Shown here: positions 26,868 to 38,093 of the stretch, piece after piece
How the letters are laid out: each line of letters starts with the position of its first letter
How positions within the stretch are numbered: position 1 is the first letter of the stretch
Source of the DNA: Roseicyclus mahoneyensis
Lineage (GTDB): Bacteria; Pseudomonadota; Alphaproteobacteria; Rhodobacterales; Rhodobacteraceae
Length of the DNA stretch: 64,000 nt
Assembly (NCBI RefSeq): GCF_003148775.1
Contig: NZ_QGGW01000011.1
Coordinates: forward strand, 19,582 to 83,581
Reading direction: 5' to 3'
Notes under the pieces: generated by a model
What the model saw: the letters and a program-made list of their open reading frames with translations, nothing else
Databases searched by the model: none
What the model was told of the DNA's origin: nothing
Program-made: the position numbers and the translations under genes

Positions 26868-27527
26868 TTAATCGCTGGTCAAGGAAAGAAATAAGTCGGA
26901 AAGCCATCGACGACTTATTGTCCGCCCCAATCCACTCTTTTTATCAAATAATTTCCATCCAATGCTGCCTGAATTGTTTTCAAAGACGAGTTCAGGGTGG
27001 TATCTGCCGTGCCCTGGATATATCTGGGCAACCTGAGTTTCTGACTCATGGTCCTCAATCTTTATGTGCGAGGGTGGTGAGTCTCTCTTTTGAAAACCTT
27101 CGGGTTCAAACTTGGCTAATGAAATCCGAACGAGGGAAAAATGCTTCTTCACAGTTCTTACACGGCATCCCAAGCATGAAACTATAGCCAGATCTTTGTC
27201 TTCTTTGGGGTGCACGCAATGTATGTGGTCGCACGTTGTCCGAAGCAGCTCGTATGTGGCGAGAAGCCAACCTTGTGAGAGGGAAACTTGAAGAAATAAC
27301 GCGCCGCCATCGCGGTGTGCGCCAGCTTTCGCTTGGAATTCCAATTGCTCATCTTCCAAGGTTCGGAGAATCAAGTCAATGTTTGCATCTAGATGTCCAC
27401 TGAATGCTCGAGATTCGTCCTGTCTAAATTCTGATAGCGTCGCATAGGTTTCTACCCACCGCTCATAAAGTGGGGCTTGAAGGCGGCGAGCGTCACTTCC
27501 AAGCTTCTCGAGAGCATTCCCCATCAT
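26868..27527 (-). CDS. Orphan protein in an AT-richer patch, function unknown
   Basis: About 219 residues from the tandem ATG at 27527 (a TTG at 27557 is also possible). The sequence is polar and soluble, probably mostly helical in the first 110 residues, with four closely spaced cysteines and histidines (CDHIHCVHP then SCLGCRVR) that could bind a metal. No family recognised. Base composition and codon use are clearly different from the GC-rich genes on both sides, and the flanks 26640-26867 are also AT-richer, so it was probably acquired by transfer. Confidence 0.55.
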   Translation of the reverse strand: MMGNALEKLGSDARRLQAPLYERWVETYATLSEFRQDESRAFSGHLDANIDLILRTLEDEQLEFQAKAGAHRDGGALFLQVSLSQGWLLATYELLRTTCDHIHCVHPKEDKDLAIVSCLGCRVRTVKKHFSLVRISLAKFEPEGFQKRDSPPSHIKIEDHESETQVAQIYPGHGRYHPELVFENNSGSIGWKLFDKKSGLGRTISRRWLSDLFLSLTSD

Positions 27528-27589
27528 AAATGGTTTATCAGTGTAAATGTTTGGCAATTATTTCTGTTTCCCTATAACGGATGTGTTGT

Positions 27590-29782
<2,193 letters not shown>

Positions 29783-30132
29783 CGGTGGCCTCCGTCATCC
29801 CCAGCAAATTGACCTTATCGGGACAAGGTTCAACCCCGCCGGTCCGGAGGCGCGAATTGGTTAACGCAAGCTTGCGAAAACCGCGACAATTTTTACAACT
29901 TTAAGGCGAAAATTTCGTTGCAATGGCCGGTAGGGTTGTCGTAGCTTTTCCGTGCAAGCAGCAGATGCGGTTGCCGGCCGGGGTCGAACCACCCACCCAC
30001 CCCTCGCTCCCTCGGGCCCGGTCGGCAACCCTCTGTGCTTGGGTCACCTCCAACCCGCGACAGCTTGGGTGGTGGACAAGTGGCCGGGTCTTTTCCATAT
30101 AAGAACCAGACATGACCATCGGATGGATCCCC
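29783..30132. other. Divergent intergenic region with a long inverted repeat
   Basis: A 350-base spacer between uvrB and the complex I subunit gene. It contains an AT-rich part (29875-29930) that likely holds the uvrB promoter. It also holds an inverted repeat GGTTGCCGGCC (29969-29979) / GGTCGGCAACC (30020-30030), which pairs over 10 of 11 positions around a 40-base C-rich centre. The repeat looks like a tRNA acceptor stem but no cloverleaf can be folded. A sigma-70-like promoter follows at 30073-30103. Confidence 0.5.
30073..30103 (+). promoter_or_regulatory. Candidate promoter of the complex I subunit gene
   Basis: TGGACA at 30073-30078 and TATAAG at 30098-30103 are separated by 19 bases, slightly long for a sigma-70 promoter. 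Transcription would begin near 30110, which supports the translation start at 30133 rather than 30112. Confidence 0.35.
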
Positions 30133-30444
30133 ATGCGCGCCCGCATCTACAAGCCTGCGAAAACAGCGATGTCCTCGGGCACGGCGAAGACCGACCACTG
30201 GGTTCTGGAATTCGCCCCGGCGTCAGCGCGCGAGGTCGATCCGTTGATGGGCTGGACCTCGTCGTCGGATATGAACTCTCAGGTGCGCTTGCGTTTCGAC
30301 ACGTTGGAGGCAGCGCAGGATTATGCCAAGGCGCAAGGCCTTGACGCGCTGGTGCTCAAGCCCAAAACCCGCAAACCCAACATCCGTGCAGGCGGCTATG
30401 GCGAGAATTTCGCCACCAACCGCCGCGGCGCCTGGACCCACTGA
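30133..30444 (+). CDS. NDUFS4-like accessory subunit of respiratory complex I
   Basis: A 103-residue protein of the ETC complex I subunit conserved region family (mitochondrial NDUFS4/18-kDa homologue). It starts [27 protein letters not shown] and has the conserved [27 protein letters not shown] region and a C-terminal [13 protein letters not shown]. In alphaproteobacteria it is an accessory subunit encoded apart from the nuo operon. An ATG at 30112 is possible but the start at 30133 fits the family and the promoter. Confidence 0.9.
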   Translation: MRARIYKPAKTAMSSGTAKTDHWVLEFAPASAREVDPLMGWTSSSDMNSQVRLRFDTLEAAQDYAKAQGLDALVLKPKTRKPNIRAGGYGENFATNRRGAWTH

Positions 30445-30965
30445 GGGCTGTAAATCGGGGCAAAGTTGTCTCGGAATCGGGCCAAGGATTTCGCGGAACG
30501 CTTGCCTCGGCTATATGCAGTGTTGCTTACTGCCAGTTCTACAGGATGTAGATCTCCAATAGGACGGCGAGCCGAATGATGTTTCGCAGTCTGGCGTCCG
30601 TGAAGCTGCAGCCCACCATCCACCAGATTGTAAAAAAGCACCGTTGACAGCCGCCAGTGCCGCGCGCCTCCTCGCCGCATGGGTCGTAATCAGCTCATAG
30701 GCACGTCTATCTGACGATCGCGACTCGGACCAAGGTCCGGGTCATGGCTCCCCGCTGCCCGAGACTGTCTTCCATGATGTCCCCTGTTCCCTTCGAAAAA
30801 GGTGCCCCCGCGCGTGTTCGCGGCGCTGGCAAATACGCCAAGCGTCGTCGCACGCCTCCGGTCGATAGCCGGATCGCAGCCGCGCTGAGCGCGCGTCCAA
30901 CCTCTTGATCCAGCACACCCACGAAAGCGCGCGAGGCAAAGCCTTGGCGGCGCAACGGACATCTC
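30445..30965. other. Gene-poor left edge of the degraded accessory block
   Basis: Over 500 bases follow the complex I subunit gene without a convincing gene except a 44-codon frame at 30774. Base composition here is mixed and frames are broken. This looks like a junction between the conserved chromosome and the decayed block that follows. No direct repeats that would mark insertion ends were found by eye. Confidence 0.45.
30774..30908 (+). CDS. Possible 44-residue basic peptide
   Basis: A short frame starting MMSPVPFEKGAPARVRG and ending SRIAAALSARPTS, strongly basic in the middle (KYAKRRRTPP). It precedes the ATPase pseudogene on the same strand by 57 bases. There is no clear ribosome binding site and no known family. 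It may be the remnant or start of an accessory gene. Confidence 0.25.
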   Translation: MMSPVPFEKGAPARVRGAGKYAKRRRTPPVDSRIAAALSARPTS

Positions 30966-31753
30966 ATGCCCAAACCCTTCGACTTCGCCCCCGGCCTGCG
31001 ACGGCAACCTACTCCGACGAACGAGATCGAGAAACGCCTCGGTCGGTTCCTCGCCGATCTGAGGCGCCGCAAGGCCGCCGATGATGATGCGGAAGCCATG
31101 CTCGACCCCGTTTCCCGACCTGACTGGGACCGCATCGGCCGCCGCGCCCGCAGGCTGCACGAAGCGCAGCGCAAGGCACAGAAGAACCCCAACCTCAGGA
31201 AAGAGGACTGGGAGCAGCTGAGCGCCGTGTTCGAGGGCATCACGCTTTGCGGCCCCGCGACCGAGCATCGTGCCGACGAGATTGCGGTGGACCTGTTGGC
31301 AGAGATGCCGTGGATGCGGCAGGCCACCGAACACATCTGGCGCGACATGCGACGGGCCGCGGCACAGGGTCATGGTCTGCGGTTCCGGCCGATCCAACTC
31401 GACGGGCCGCCCTCGATCGGCAAGACGCATCTGGCGCGGAGCCTCGCGCGGTTATGAAAGGTGCCCGAGGTCTCGATCGACATCGGCTCGGGCAGTGACG
31501 GGTTCCGGCTGGCCGGATCGACGCGGAACTGGGGCCGGTCAACGCCGGGGCGCGTGGTGGAGACCATCCTCGCGAGCTGTTCGAATTCGCCGAGCGCCAG
31601 ATCCGCAAGCGCGGGATGGAAAGCGGTGCTCTGGTGGTCGTGAGCGCCCTCATGAAGGCCATGCCTGACGGCCACATCGACCTCTGCCTGCGCGGCATCC
31701 TGCGGATCATCGACGATCTGGAAGCATTGGGAGAACTCCCCTCGCTGAACTGA
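30966..31753 (+). pseudogene. AAA-family ATPase, disrupted and internally deleted
   Basis: The first 163 codons encode the N-terminal region of an AAA ATPase ending in the Walker A motif LDGPPSIGKTHLARSLA. A TGA then stops the frame at 31455. Shifting frame restores the continuing family sequence (VPEVSIDIGSGSDGFRLAGSTRNWGRS). Near 31570 the frame changes again and joins directly to the C-terminal end (ELFEFAERQIRKRGM ... LRIIDDLEALGELPSLN). Walker B and the sensor region are missing. So it carries a frameshift and a central deletion and is not functional. Intact homologues of this type are common on Rhodobacteraceae plasmids and islands. Confidence 0.75.
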
Positions 31754-31923
31754 CGCCGTGGCGCAACCAAGCCACGATCACGGCGGTCGCCGATCATATT
31801 CGCCGAGACAGGGGCCGCGGTGATGTTCGCGGGCTTCGGCAGTCCGGGACCGGGCATCACCGACCACACAGGATGGACCGGCAATGGCCGCACCACCCGA
31901 TTTTCATAAAGGAGATCCTACAA

Positions 31924-32238
31924 ATGACCTTCAACAAGAAGATGACCGACGCTGCCGCCGCCGTGCTGGCGGGACCATCGCCGAACGAGATCTCGGCCAG
32001 CCCGCTCCTGCGGGACTGGTCCTTCACGATCCTGTGGAACGGCAGTCTGGCGCTGGCTGGCGTGGTGCAAGGCAGCCCCGACTTCGCCGACAATGAGGCG
32101 ATCGTGACCAGCCCGCTGGTCCATCTCGATACGCCGCGCGGCACCTTCAACCCCGACCCGGTCGCGGTCGACACCTTCCTGCGGGCGCAACTGACCTTGC
32201 TGGTCGCAGCGCACCCCCTGTTCGAGGAGACCCAGTAA
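31924..32238 (+). CDS. Accessory-block protein of unknown function
   Basis: A 104-residue acidic protein (MTFNKKMTDAAAAVLAGPSPNEISASPLLRDW...). AAAGGAG nine bases upstream makes a good start. The stop overlaps the next start (TAATGG), suggesting translational coupling with the metallophosphoesterase remnant. No family recognised. It seems intact although its neighbours are not. Confidence 0.55.
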   Translation: MTFNKKMTDAAAAVLAGPSPNEISASPLLRDWSFTILWNGSLALAGVVQGSPDFADNEAIVTSPLVHLDTPRGTFNPDPVAVDTFLRAQLTLLVAAHPLFEETQ

Positions 32239-32786
32239 TGGCCCATCTCTTCACCGCCGACCCGCATTTCGGGCACGCCCGCATCATCGACTTCTGCAAC
32301 CGCCCCTTGGCCTCGATCGCGGAGATGGACAGCCATATCCTGACCCGGATGCAGGCCGCGATGACGCCGGACGACGATCTCTGGGTGATCGGGGATTTCG
32401 CCTTCGGGGGACCCGACAGGGCAGCCCGGTTCTAGGGCTATCTATCCTCGATCCCGGGGCGCAAGCACCTCGTCCGTGGCAACCACGACAGAACCTGGAT
32501 GACGCAGATGTCGGGCTGGAGCAGTGTCCATGATCTGGTCGAGATCGTCGCCGGGGAGACGGCGCTGACGCTGTGCCATTACCCGATGGTAACCTTCCCC
32601 GGGCGCGCGGCACGGGGCCTTGCAGCTCTTCGGTCATGTCCACAACAACTGCCCGGGCACGCGCAACAGCGTGAATGTCTGCGTGGATGTCTGGGAGTTC
32701 CGGCACGTCGGCATCGCCGAGATCAAGCGTCGGGCGGCCACCCTCCCCGTCAACCCGCTCTGGAGCACCGTCGAACCGAGGAGTGA
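32238..32786 (+). pseudogene. Metallophosphoesterase, interrupted by a stop and a frameshift
   Basis: The frame starts AHLFTADPHFGHARIIDFCNRP with the first metal motif DPHFGH, reaches WVIGDFAFGG, then hits TAG at 32433. The same frame continues with LVRGNHDRTW (the GNHD motif) and CHYPMVTFPG up to about 32610. There a one-base shift leads to LFGHVHNN, the last metal motif. All family motifs are therefore present but split by one nonsense codon and one frameshift. It is the first of three metallophosphoesterase genes in a row. Confidence 0.75.
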
Positions 32787-32816
32787 CCTGAAATTACTGA
32801 TCAAATCGCTGGCCGC

Positions 32817-33656
32817 ATGCCCCGCATCCTTGTCCTTGGCGACCTTCATGCCGACACGTGGGGGCGCCTTGGTACGAGGGTTCTCGAGGAAACTGGCCTT
32901 GGACCGTGGATTCTGGACAACGCGCCGGACCTCCTGATCATTGCCGGGGATATCGCCAACCATCCGATGTGGAACTGGCCCATGGCCCTGCGCGATATCG
33001 TGGATTACGTCCCTCCCGAGAATGTCGTGATCATTCCCGGCAACCACGACTACTACCGCTTCAGCTTCGACGGGGATGACGAACTGCGGCGTATCGCGAG
33101 GCGGGCCGGGATGCGCTTTGCGCAGAAGGAAGAGATCCGCATCGGCAAGGTCCGGATCTTCTGCTGCACGCTCTGGACGGATTTCGCGCTCAACGGCACC
33201 CCGGAGCTCGATGCGCGCGCCGCGCGGCAAGGGTTGAACGATTACCACCAGATCACGACAAGCCGGTCCCTTGGCACCATCGCGGGCCACAACCGGCAGA
33301 TCCTGCCCGAGGATGTTATCCGCGTGCATCTCGACCATCGCGCCTGGCTTGAGGACCAGCTCTGCAGCCCGCATTTCGCGGGCGCCGAGGGGGTGACCCT
33401 TGTTGTCACCCATCATGGGCCAAGCCGCGCAACGGCGGCCGGCGCGATCGACAGCCTGACCGCCGCCTTTCATTCCGATCTCGACGACCTGATCCTCGAG
33501 ACACAGCCCGACTATTGGCTCTTCGGACATTCGCACAGGCGCTGTCAGGCCACGGTCGGCAAGACCGACGTCCGCTGCGTCTCGATCGGCTATCCGTCCG
33601 AATGGACGCGCGGGTCCTTCGATGAGGTGACGATGCTTGCCCAGGTGCTGCGATGA
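32817..33656 (+). CDS. Metallophosphoesterase (calcineurin-like), intact
   Basis: A 279-residue phosphoesterase with the complete two-metal site: GDLHAD near residue 8, AGDIANH near 43, PGNHDYY near 74, THHG near 200 and FGHSHRR near 239. It starts ATGCCCCGC shortly after the first remnant and ends four bases into the next frame. Substrate unknown; such genes travel on Rhodobacteraceae plasmids and islands beside AAA ATPases like the broken one here. It is the only complete enzyme in this degraded block. Confidence 0.82.
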   Translation: MPRILVLGDLHADTWGRLGTRVLEETGLGPWILDNAPDLLIIAGDIANHPMWNWPMALRDIVDYVPPENVVIIPGNHDYYRFSFDGDDELRRIARRAGMRFAQKEEIRIGKVRIFCCTLWTDFALNGTPELDARAARQGLNDYHQITTSRSLGTIAGHNRQILPEDVIRVHLDHRAWLEDQLCSPHFAGAEGVTLVVTHHGPSRATAAGAIDSLTAAFHSDLDDLILETQPDYWLFGHSHRRCQATVGKTDVRCVSIGYPSEWTRGSFDEVTMLAQVLR

Positions 33657-33904
33657 CGGGGATCGAAGGATTGCGCGCGCCGGCTTTGCTGCCCGTCCAG
33701 CCGCGCCTTGACGAGCTAGGGGATCGGCTGGTTTTTGCAAGGCGGATTGGCACGGCGGTCAACAAGGATCCTGCCGATGAGGAAGGCATAAAGGCCGATG
33801 TTCATTTCGCCGACATTTACGACGCGTCTTTCGCTGACCCGATCAAGGTCATCGTCGATGGCAGGATCCAACCGCTGCGCCTGCTTGTTGAGGGGAAACT
33901 CCGT
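33653..33904 (+). pseudogene. Accessory gene of unknown function, probably frameshifted at its end
   Basis: The frame begins with ATGA overlap to the preceding stop and encodes TGIEGLRAPALLPVQPRLDE and then VHFADIYDASFADPIKVIVDG. A TAA that would overlap the following ATG (TAATG at 33904-33908) is in another frame, and the original frame runs on into the next gene. This suggests a small frameshift near the C-terminus. No family recognised. Confidence 0.4.
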
Positions 33905-33905
33905 A

Positions 33906-34298
33906 ATGCCCCGGCTCCTCGTCGTTGCCGATCTTCACCACGACAGGTGGGCCGCAGCGCGCCGCGATCCTCTGGCGCTCATGCCACCCGGCTGGTTCGG
34001 CCAATTCGACATGGTGATCCTCTCGGGCGACGTGGTCGACAAGCCCAAAGTCCGGCTGGCGCCCGCGCTCGAGCAGATTGGCCGGCACATCCCCCTCGAC
34101 CGGCTCCAGGTCTTCCCGGGCAATCACTGTTTTTATGACCAAGTCCTTGACGGAGAGGACCGCCTCGCGCGGATCGTGACCACCGCGGGCGCGCATTACG
34201 CCCAAGGAACGCTATGGGGTGGGTACCGACCCACTCGTGGCAGCCGCGCCTTGGATGTTCGCCTTGAACGCGGAGATGAGCCTCGCCGATCGCCGTGA
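33906..34298 (+). pseudogene. Truncated metallophosphoesterase
   Basis: About the first 105 codons (MPRLLVVADLHHDRWAA, ILSGDVVDKPKV, FPGNHCFYD, then YAQGTLWGG) are the N-terminal half of a metallophosphoesterase related to the intact one upstream. The GNHD motif reads GNHC, a lost metal or catalytic position. After about 34215 the sequence no longer matches the family and the later HxH motifs are absent. It is broken by deletion or fusion with the following fragment. Confidence 0.65.
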
Positions 34299-34482
34299 AC
34301 GGCTTTTTTGTGCTCGGGAAGCTATAACGCAGATGCAGGCCGCCGCATCTGTCCATCTGAGGCTCGCAACGGATCCGACAATCGGTCTAGCCGAACGCTT
34401 CGCACGGGAAACCGCTTCCGTCGCTGCCGGTGACATCATCGGCACGATGCTCCCCGAACCGGATGGGTGGCCCGAGGTGTAA
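34219..34482 (+). pseudogene. C-terminal fragment of an unidentified accessory protein
   Basis: A frame of 87 codons, with PLVAAAPWMFALNAEMSLAD and SVAAGDIIGTMLPEPDGWPEV, starts inside the preceding broken gene and has no start signal of its own. It looks like the tail of a gene whose front was lost when the metallophosphoesterase was truncated. No family recognised. Confidence 0.35.
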
Positions 34483-34485
34483 GAC

Positions 34486-34608
34486 ATGCCTTTTTCCAGC
34501 TATCTCGCCGAAACGGCGCGCGGTCTCGGCTCGTCCATCGTGGATCCGGCCAACATGGATACGGACATTGGCGACCCGATCCACCAGATGCCGGGACTGA
34601 ACACCTAG
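34486..34608 (+). CDS. Possible 40-residue peptide at the end of the block
   Basis: An ATG three bases after the previous stop opens a 40-codon frame (MPFSSYLAETARGLGSSIVD ... GLNT). The tight spacing hints at an old operon, but it may only be a remnant. No family is recognised. Confidence 0.3.
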   Translation: MPFSSYLAETARGLGSSIVDPANMDTDIGDPIHQMPGLNT

Positions 34609-34875
34609 GACAGTCTTGAAAGACTATCCGTGCGGGTTGACGCAGACATATTGGTGCTCAGACGAACCTGAACTTTGCATAGCATCCCCGAAAAACGGAC
34701 CGCCCATTTTGGGCCGCCTCGATTGCACAAGCGTTCTCCGGGGTGGGGGTGGTGCTTTGCCGGCAGCGCGACGGATTGATAAATAAAGGTGTTTCATCTT
34801 CGCTCCGACACTATGTGGCATTACTGTCGACACTGCCCATGGCAAAGCTGTTGGGTAAGGTTTCCACTCACCGAA

Positions 34876-35916
34876 ATGGCAGGCTCAATGCACGATTTCT
34901 ATTCCGACACACAGTCTCGGCCGACGCGGGCCATGCGCGAGGCCGCCCTTGACACTCCGCTGGGTGATGAAAGGCACGATGCAGACCCGGCAACGCTGGA
35001 ACTGTGTGAGCGGGTGGCTGATATGCTTGGAATGGAGACGGCAGTTTTCCTGCCGTCCGGCACGATGTGCAACGAGATTGCGATCGCAGTGCATACCCGC
35101 CCGGGTGACGAGGTGATTTGTACTCGAGAAAGTCACATCATCTTCGCTGAAAGTGGCGGACCCGCCGCGCTTTCGGGTGTGATGATGCACCCGATTGACT
35201 GCGAACGCGGAATGCTGACGCAACAACAGCTGGCCAGTGCAATCCGCCCGCGGTCTGCGCACGCCCCACGCAGTCGCCTGCTGGTGGCTGAACAAACCGC
35301 AAACCTTGCGGGCGGGGCGATCTGGCCTCTGGAACAGTTAAACAGTGTCGCCGCGGTCGCAAAAGCGGCGGGCCTCGCGACACATCTGGATGGCGCGCGA
35401 TTGCTGAATGCCCAGGTTGCAACCGGTGTTCCCGCGGCCGCGTATGCGCGCGGATTCGACAGCGCGTGGATCGCGTTTACCAAAGGGCTCGGCTGCCCGG
35501 TTGGGGCCGTACTTGCGGGATCAGCCGACTTCGTTGAAAATGCGTGGCTTCTCAAACGGCGCTGGGGTGGTGCGATGCGCCAGACTGGGGTCTTGACCGC
35601 AATGTGTCTGTACGCGCTTGATCACCATGTCGAACGGCTGGCTGAAGATCATGCGCTCGCGCAATCCATAGGCGCGCGCCTTTTGGACCTTCCGATCATC
35701 GCGCGTGTGTTGCCGATTGAGACGAACATCATAATCGCTGATCTTGATCAACAGGGGCCGGACGCTCGTGAAACATCCAGGCTGTTGCGGGAAAAGAACG
35801 TGACCGTCACCGTTGTCGGGCACAGACGCATCCGTATCGTGACACATCTTGATGTAGGCCCTGTAGACGCGGACGCCTTGATAGCAGGGTTGGCAGCAGT
35901 TCGGCGTCAAAGCTGA
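34876..35916 (+). CDS. Low-specificity L-threonine aldolase / beta-eliminating lyase
   Basis: About 346 residues of a fold-type I PLP enzyme. Motifs: DFYSDTQSRPTRAMREA at the start, FLPSGTMCNEIAI, HLDGARLLNAQVA (PLP Asp) and IAFTKGLGCPVGAVL with the Schiff-base Lys. It cleaves L-threonine or L-allo-threonine to glycine and acetaldehyde. The start may be at 34876 (MAGSMHDF) or 34888. Codon use is slightly more AT-tolerant than neighbours. It stands alone at the right edge of the degraded block. Confidence 0.87.
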   Translation: MAGSMHDFYSDTQSRPTRAMREAALDTPLGDERHDADPATLELCERVADMLGMETAVFLPSGTMCNEIAIAVHTRPGDEVICTRESHIIFAESGGPAALSGVMMHPIDCERGMLTQQQLASAIRPRSAHAPRSRLLVAEQTANLAGGAIWPLEQLNSVAAVAKAAGLATHLDGARLLNAQVATGVPAAAYARGFDSAWIAFTKGLGCPVGAVLAGSADFVENAWLLKRRWGGAMRQTGVLTAMCLYALDHHVERLAEDHALAQSIGARLLDLPIIARVLPIETNIIIADLDQQGPDARETSRLLREKNVTVTVVGHRRIRIVTHLDVGPVDADALIAGLAAVRRQS

Positions 35917-36177
35917 ACAATATGGTCAATCTGTGCTCAATGCCAACGGGCGAAGGTACTTTGCGAGTGACCGCACTTGATCATTTGCTGCGATTGCAAC
36001 GCCGCAACCTCACGGGCCGCTCCCCGCCCTCGCTGTCCAAGAACCCGAACGGACGGCGGCCGGTGTCGGCGGTGATCCACGCTGCTACGCATGTTGCGCC
36101 ATGGCAAAACTGGCGCGACGGAATCGGCCGATTGCGCCTTGGGCACCCCGGTTGATGTCTCGACCGTCGACGCACCC

Positions 36178-36723
36178 CTATGCCGCGCCCTTCCATGGCT
36201 CGGGCGTGAGGTAGACGACAGTCTCGTCGACGCTGATCATCACGTCGCCGTCCTTGATATTCACCTGAAGCTTCATCGCGCGGCGGGCGAGCTGCGTCAG
36301 GGCGGCCGCTTCCGTTTCGGAGATGGCGATCACCTCGAGATTGTTGAAACGTGCGGTGCCGGTTCCGACCTTGTCCCACCAGGCCTGCGCAACCCTGCCG
36401 CCGTAGGCGTAGACGACCACCTTCGCGGCCTTGCTGCAGGATTTCCGAATGACTTTCTCGCTCGGAAGGCCAAGCGCCACCCACAGATCGATGTCGCCGC
36501 TCAGGCTTTTTTGCCAGATGTCGGGCTCGTCGTCCGTCGACAATCCCTTGGTCATTTCCAGATGCTCGTGCGCATTCAGAGCAAAGGCCACGAGCCGCAG
36601 CATCAGCCGTTCCTCCGTCTCGGAGGGGTGTTTGGCCACGGTCAGCTTGTGGGTCTCGTAGTAGTGGCGGTCCATGTCGGCGACTGACAGCTCGATCTTA
36701 TAGATGGTAGCATTCTGCGCCAT
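36178..36723 (-). CDS. YaeQ family protein
   Basis: A 181-residue protein matching YaeQ in length and sequence (MAQNATIYKIELSVADMDRHYY, HPSETEERLMLRLVAFAL, EPDIWQKSLSGDIDLWVALG). YaeQ has a PD-(D/E)xK nuclease-like fold of unknown function. The start is at the family N-terminus; a much longer upstream frame is noise. The 261 bases between it and the threonine aldolase show no supported gene. Confidence 0.88.
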   Translation of the reverse strand: MAQNATIYKIELSVADMDRHYYETHKLTVAKHPSETEERLMLRLVAFALNAHEHLEMTKGLSTDDEPDIWQKSLSGDIDLWVALGLPSEKVIRKSCSKAAKVVVYAYGGRVAQAWWDKVGTGTARFNNLEVIAISETEAAALTQLARRAMKLQVNIKDGDVMISVDETVVYLTPEPWKGAA

Positions 36724-36961
36724 GGTTTGCCCAAACCTCAAAAGAAGGGAAGGCCTAACCGGTCCGTCGATCCTTGGAAAGACAATATGGGGCCGCCCGA
36801 GGACCAGAGGCCGCCCCGACACATCCCTGATCGATGGAAGCCGCCGTGATCGACATGCACGATGCGTCGGGGTTTCCTCCCTCTGGACCGCGTGCCCCGG
36901 CGGCACCGGCAAAGGCGCCGCGGGGACGTATTTTTCGCCACCGGCGGCATGCAGCCCGTGA

Positions 36962-38038
36962 ATGGGCTTGAGTCCTCCCCGCGCTGCGACCATGACCGCA
37001 CGCATGAGCCATTTTCCCGAGCAGCCCCCGGCATCGGAGGTCGCCCTCGGCTGGTGCCCCTATTTCGAGGACCAGCTGGCGCCCGACGAAGCCCAACTTC
37101 TACGGATGCGCATCGCGACGGTCCACCGGACGAGGCTGACCGCCCGATCCCCATCCGGCGTCGTCCGTTTGCGTTTGACCGACGGGACGCAGACCGCGGG
37201 CTTTGCCGTCGGCGATTGGGTTCTGGTGGACCCGGAGACCGATTTTCTTTTCCGCCGGCTGGACAGGCGGACCCTGCTCCAGCGGCCCGGCGGGGGCGAG
37301 CGGGTCCCTCAACTGATCGCGGCGAACGTGGACACGCTCTTCATCGTCACATCTTGCAACGACGAATTCAGCCCGGCCCGGCTCGAACGGTATCTGGCGC
37401 TTGCGAACGAGGCGGGAACGACCCCGGTGGTGGTCTTGACCAAGATCGACCGGACGACCGATGCCGAAGGATACCTACGGCAGACACAAGCCCTTCAACG
37501 CGGGCTGGCCGTGGTAACGCTGAACGCAAAGACGCCCGAAGCGGCGCTGACGCTGGCGCCCTGGTGCGGCGCTGGCCGGACAGTCGCCCTCGTCGGGTCG
37601 TCGGGCGTGGGCAAGTCCACGCTGTTCAATACGCTCGCGGGCCGGTCGGCCGAGCACGCACAGGCCACGGGACCCGTGCGTGAGGCAGACGCGAAGGGCC
37701 GTCACACGACGACGGCGCGCTCGCTCCATGCGACCGTGACCGGAGGCTGGGTGATCGACACGCCCGGCATGCGCTCGCTTGCAGTCGGCGACGTCTCGGC
37801 CGGGCTTGACGAACTGTTTGCGGAGATCGTCGACCTCGCCCCACGCTGCCGCTTCCGGGACTGCACGCATGCCTGCGAACCCGGCTGCGCGGTGAGAGCT
37901 GCCGTTGAGGCCGGAACGCTCGACTCAGCGCGCCTTGACCGATGGCGCAAGCTTTCCGAAGAAAATCGAAACAACACCGCCGTCCGGACAGGTCCCCGGG
38001 GCAAACGGATTGTGAAGATGCCGAGCCAAGGCCGCTGA
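36962..38038 (+). CDS. rsgA: Ribosome small subunit-dependent GTPase RsgA
   Basis: A circularly permuted GTPase of up to 358 residues, helping late 30S maturation. An OB-fold N-domain is followed by G4 (VVLTKID), G1 (GSSGVGKSTLFN) and G3 (DTPGMR), then the C-terminal zinc motif CRFRDCTHACEPGCAV. Start codons at 36962, 36992 and 37004 are all in frame; none has a strong ribosome binding site, so the N-terminus is uncertain by about 14 residues. Confidence 0.93.
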   Translation: MGLSPPRAATMTARMSHFPEQPPASEVALGWCPYFEDQLAPDEAQLLRMRIATVHRTRLTARSPSGVVRLRLTDGTQTAGFAVGDWVLVDPETDFLFRRLDRRTLLQRPGGGERVPQLIAANVDTLFIVTSCNDEFSPARLERYLALANEAGTTPVVVLTKIDRTTDAEGYLRQTQALQRGLAVVTLNAKTPEAALTLAPWCGAGRTVALVGSSGVGKSTLFNTLAGRSAEHAQATGPVREADAKGRHTTTARSLHATVTGGWVIDTPGMRSLAVGDVSAGLDELFAEIVDLAPRCRFRDCTHACEPGCAVRAAVEAGTLDSARLDRWRKLSEENRNNTAVRTGPRGKRIVKMPSQGR

Positions 38039-38093
38039 GGCATTTTCGGCCCATTAGCGGTCACGCGCACGGCGCTGGTCAGAACCCCAAGGG

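Noticed and set aside
29969..30030. tRNA-like inverted repeat with a GGTTCGACC sequence on the minus strand
   Set aside because: The ends pair like an acceptor stem, but the element is only 62 bases long and no T, D or anticodon arms can be formed.
36724..37005. N-terminal extension of YaeQ by 94 codons
   Set aside because: The extension has no family similarity, and MAQNATIYKIEL is the standard YaeQ start.
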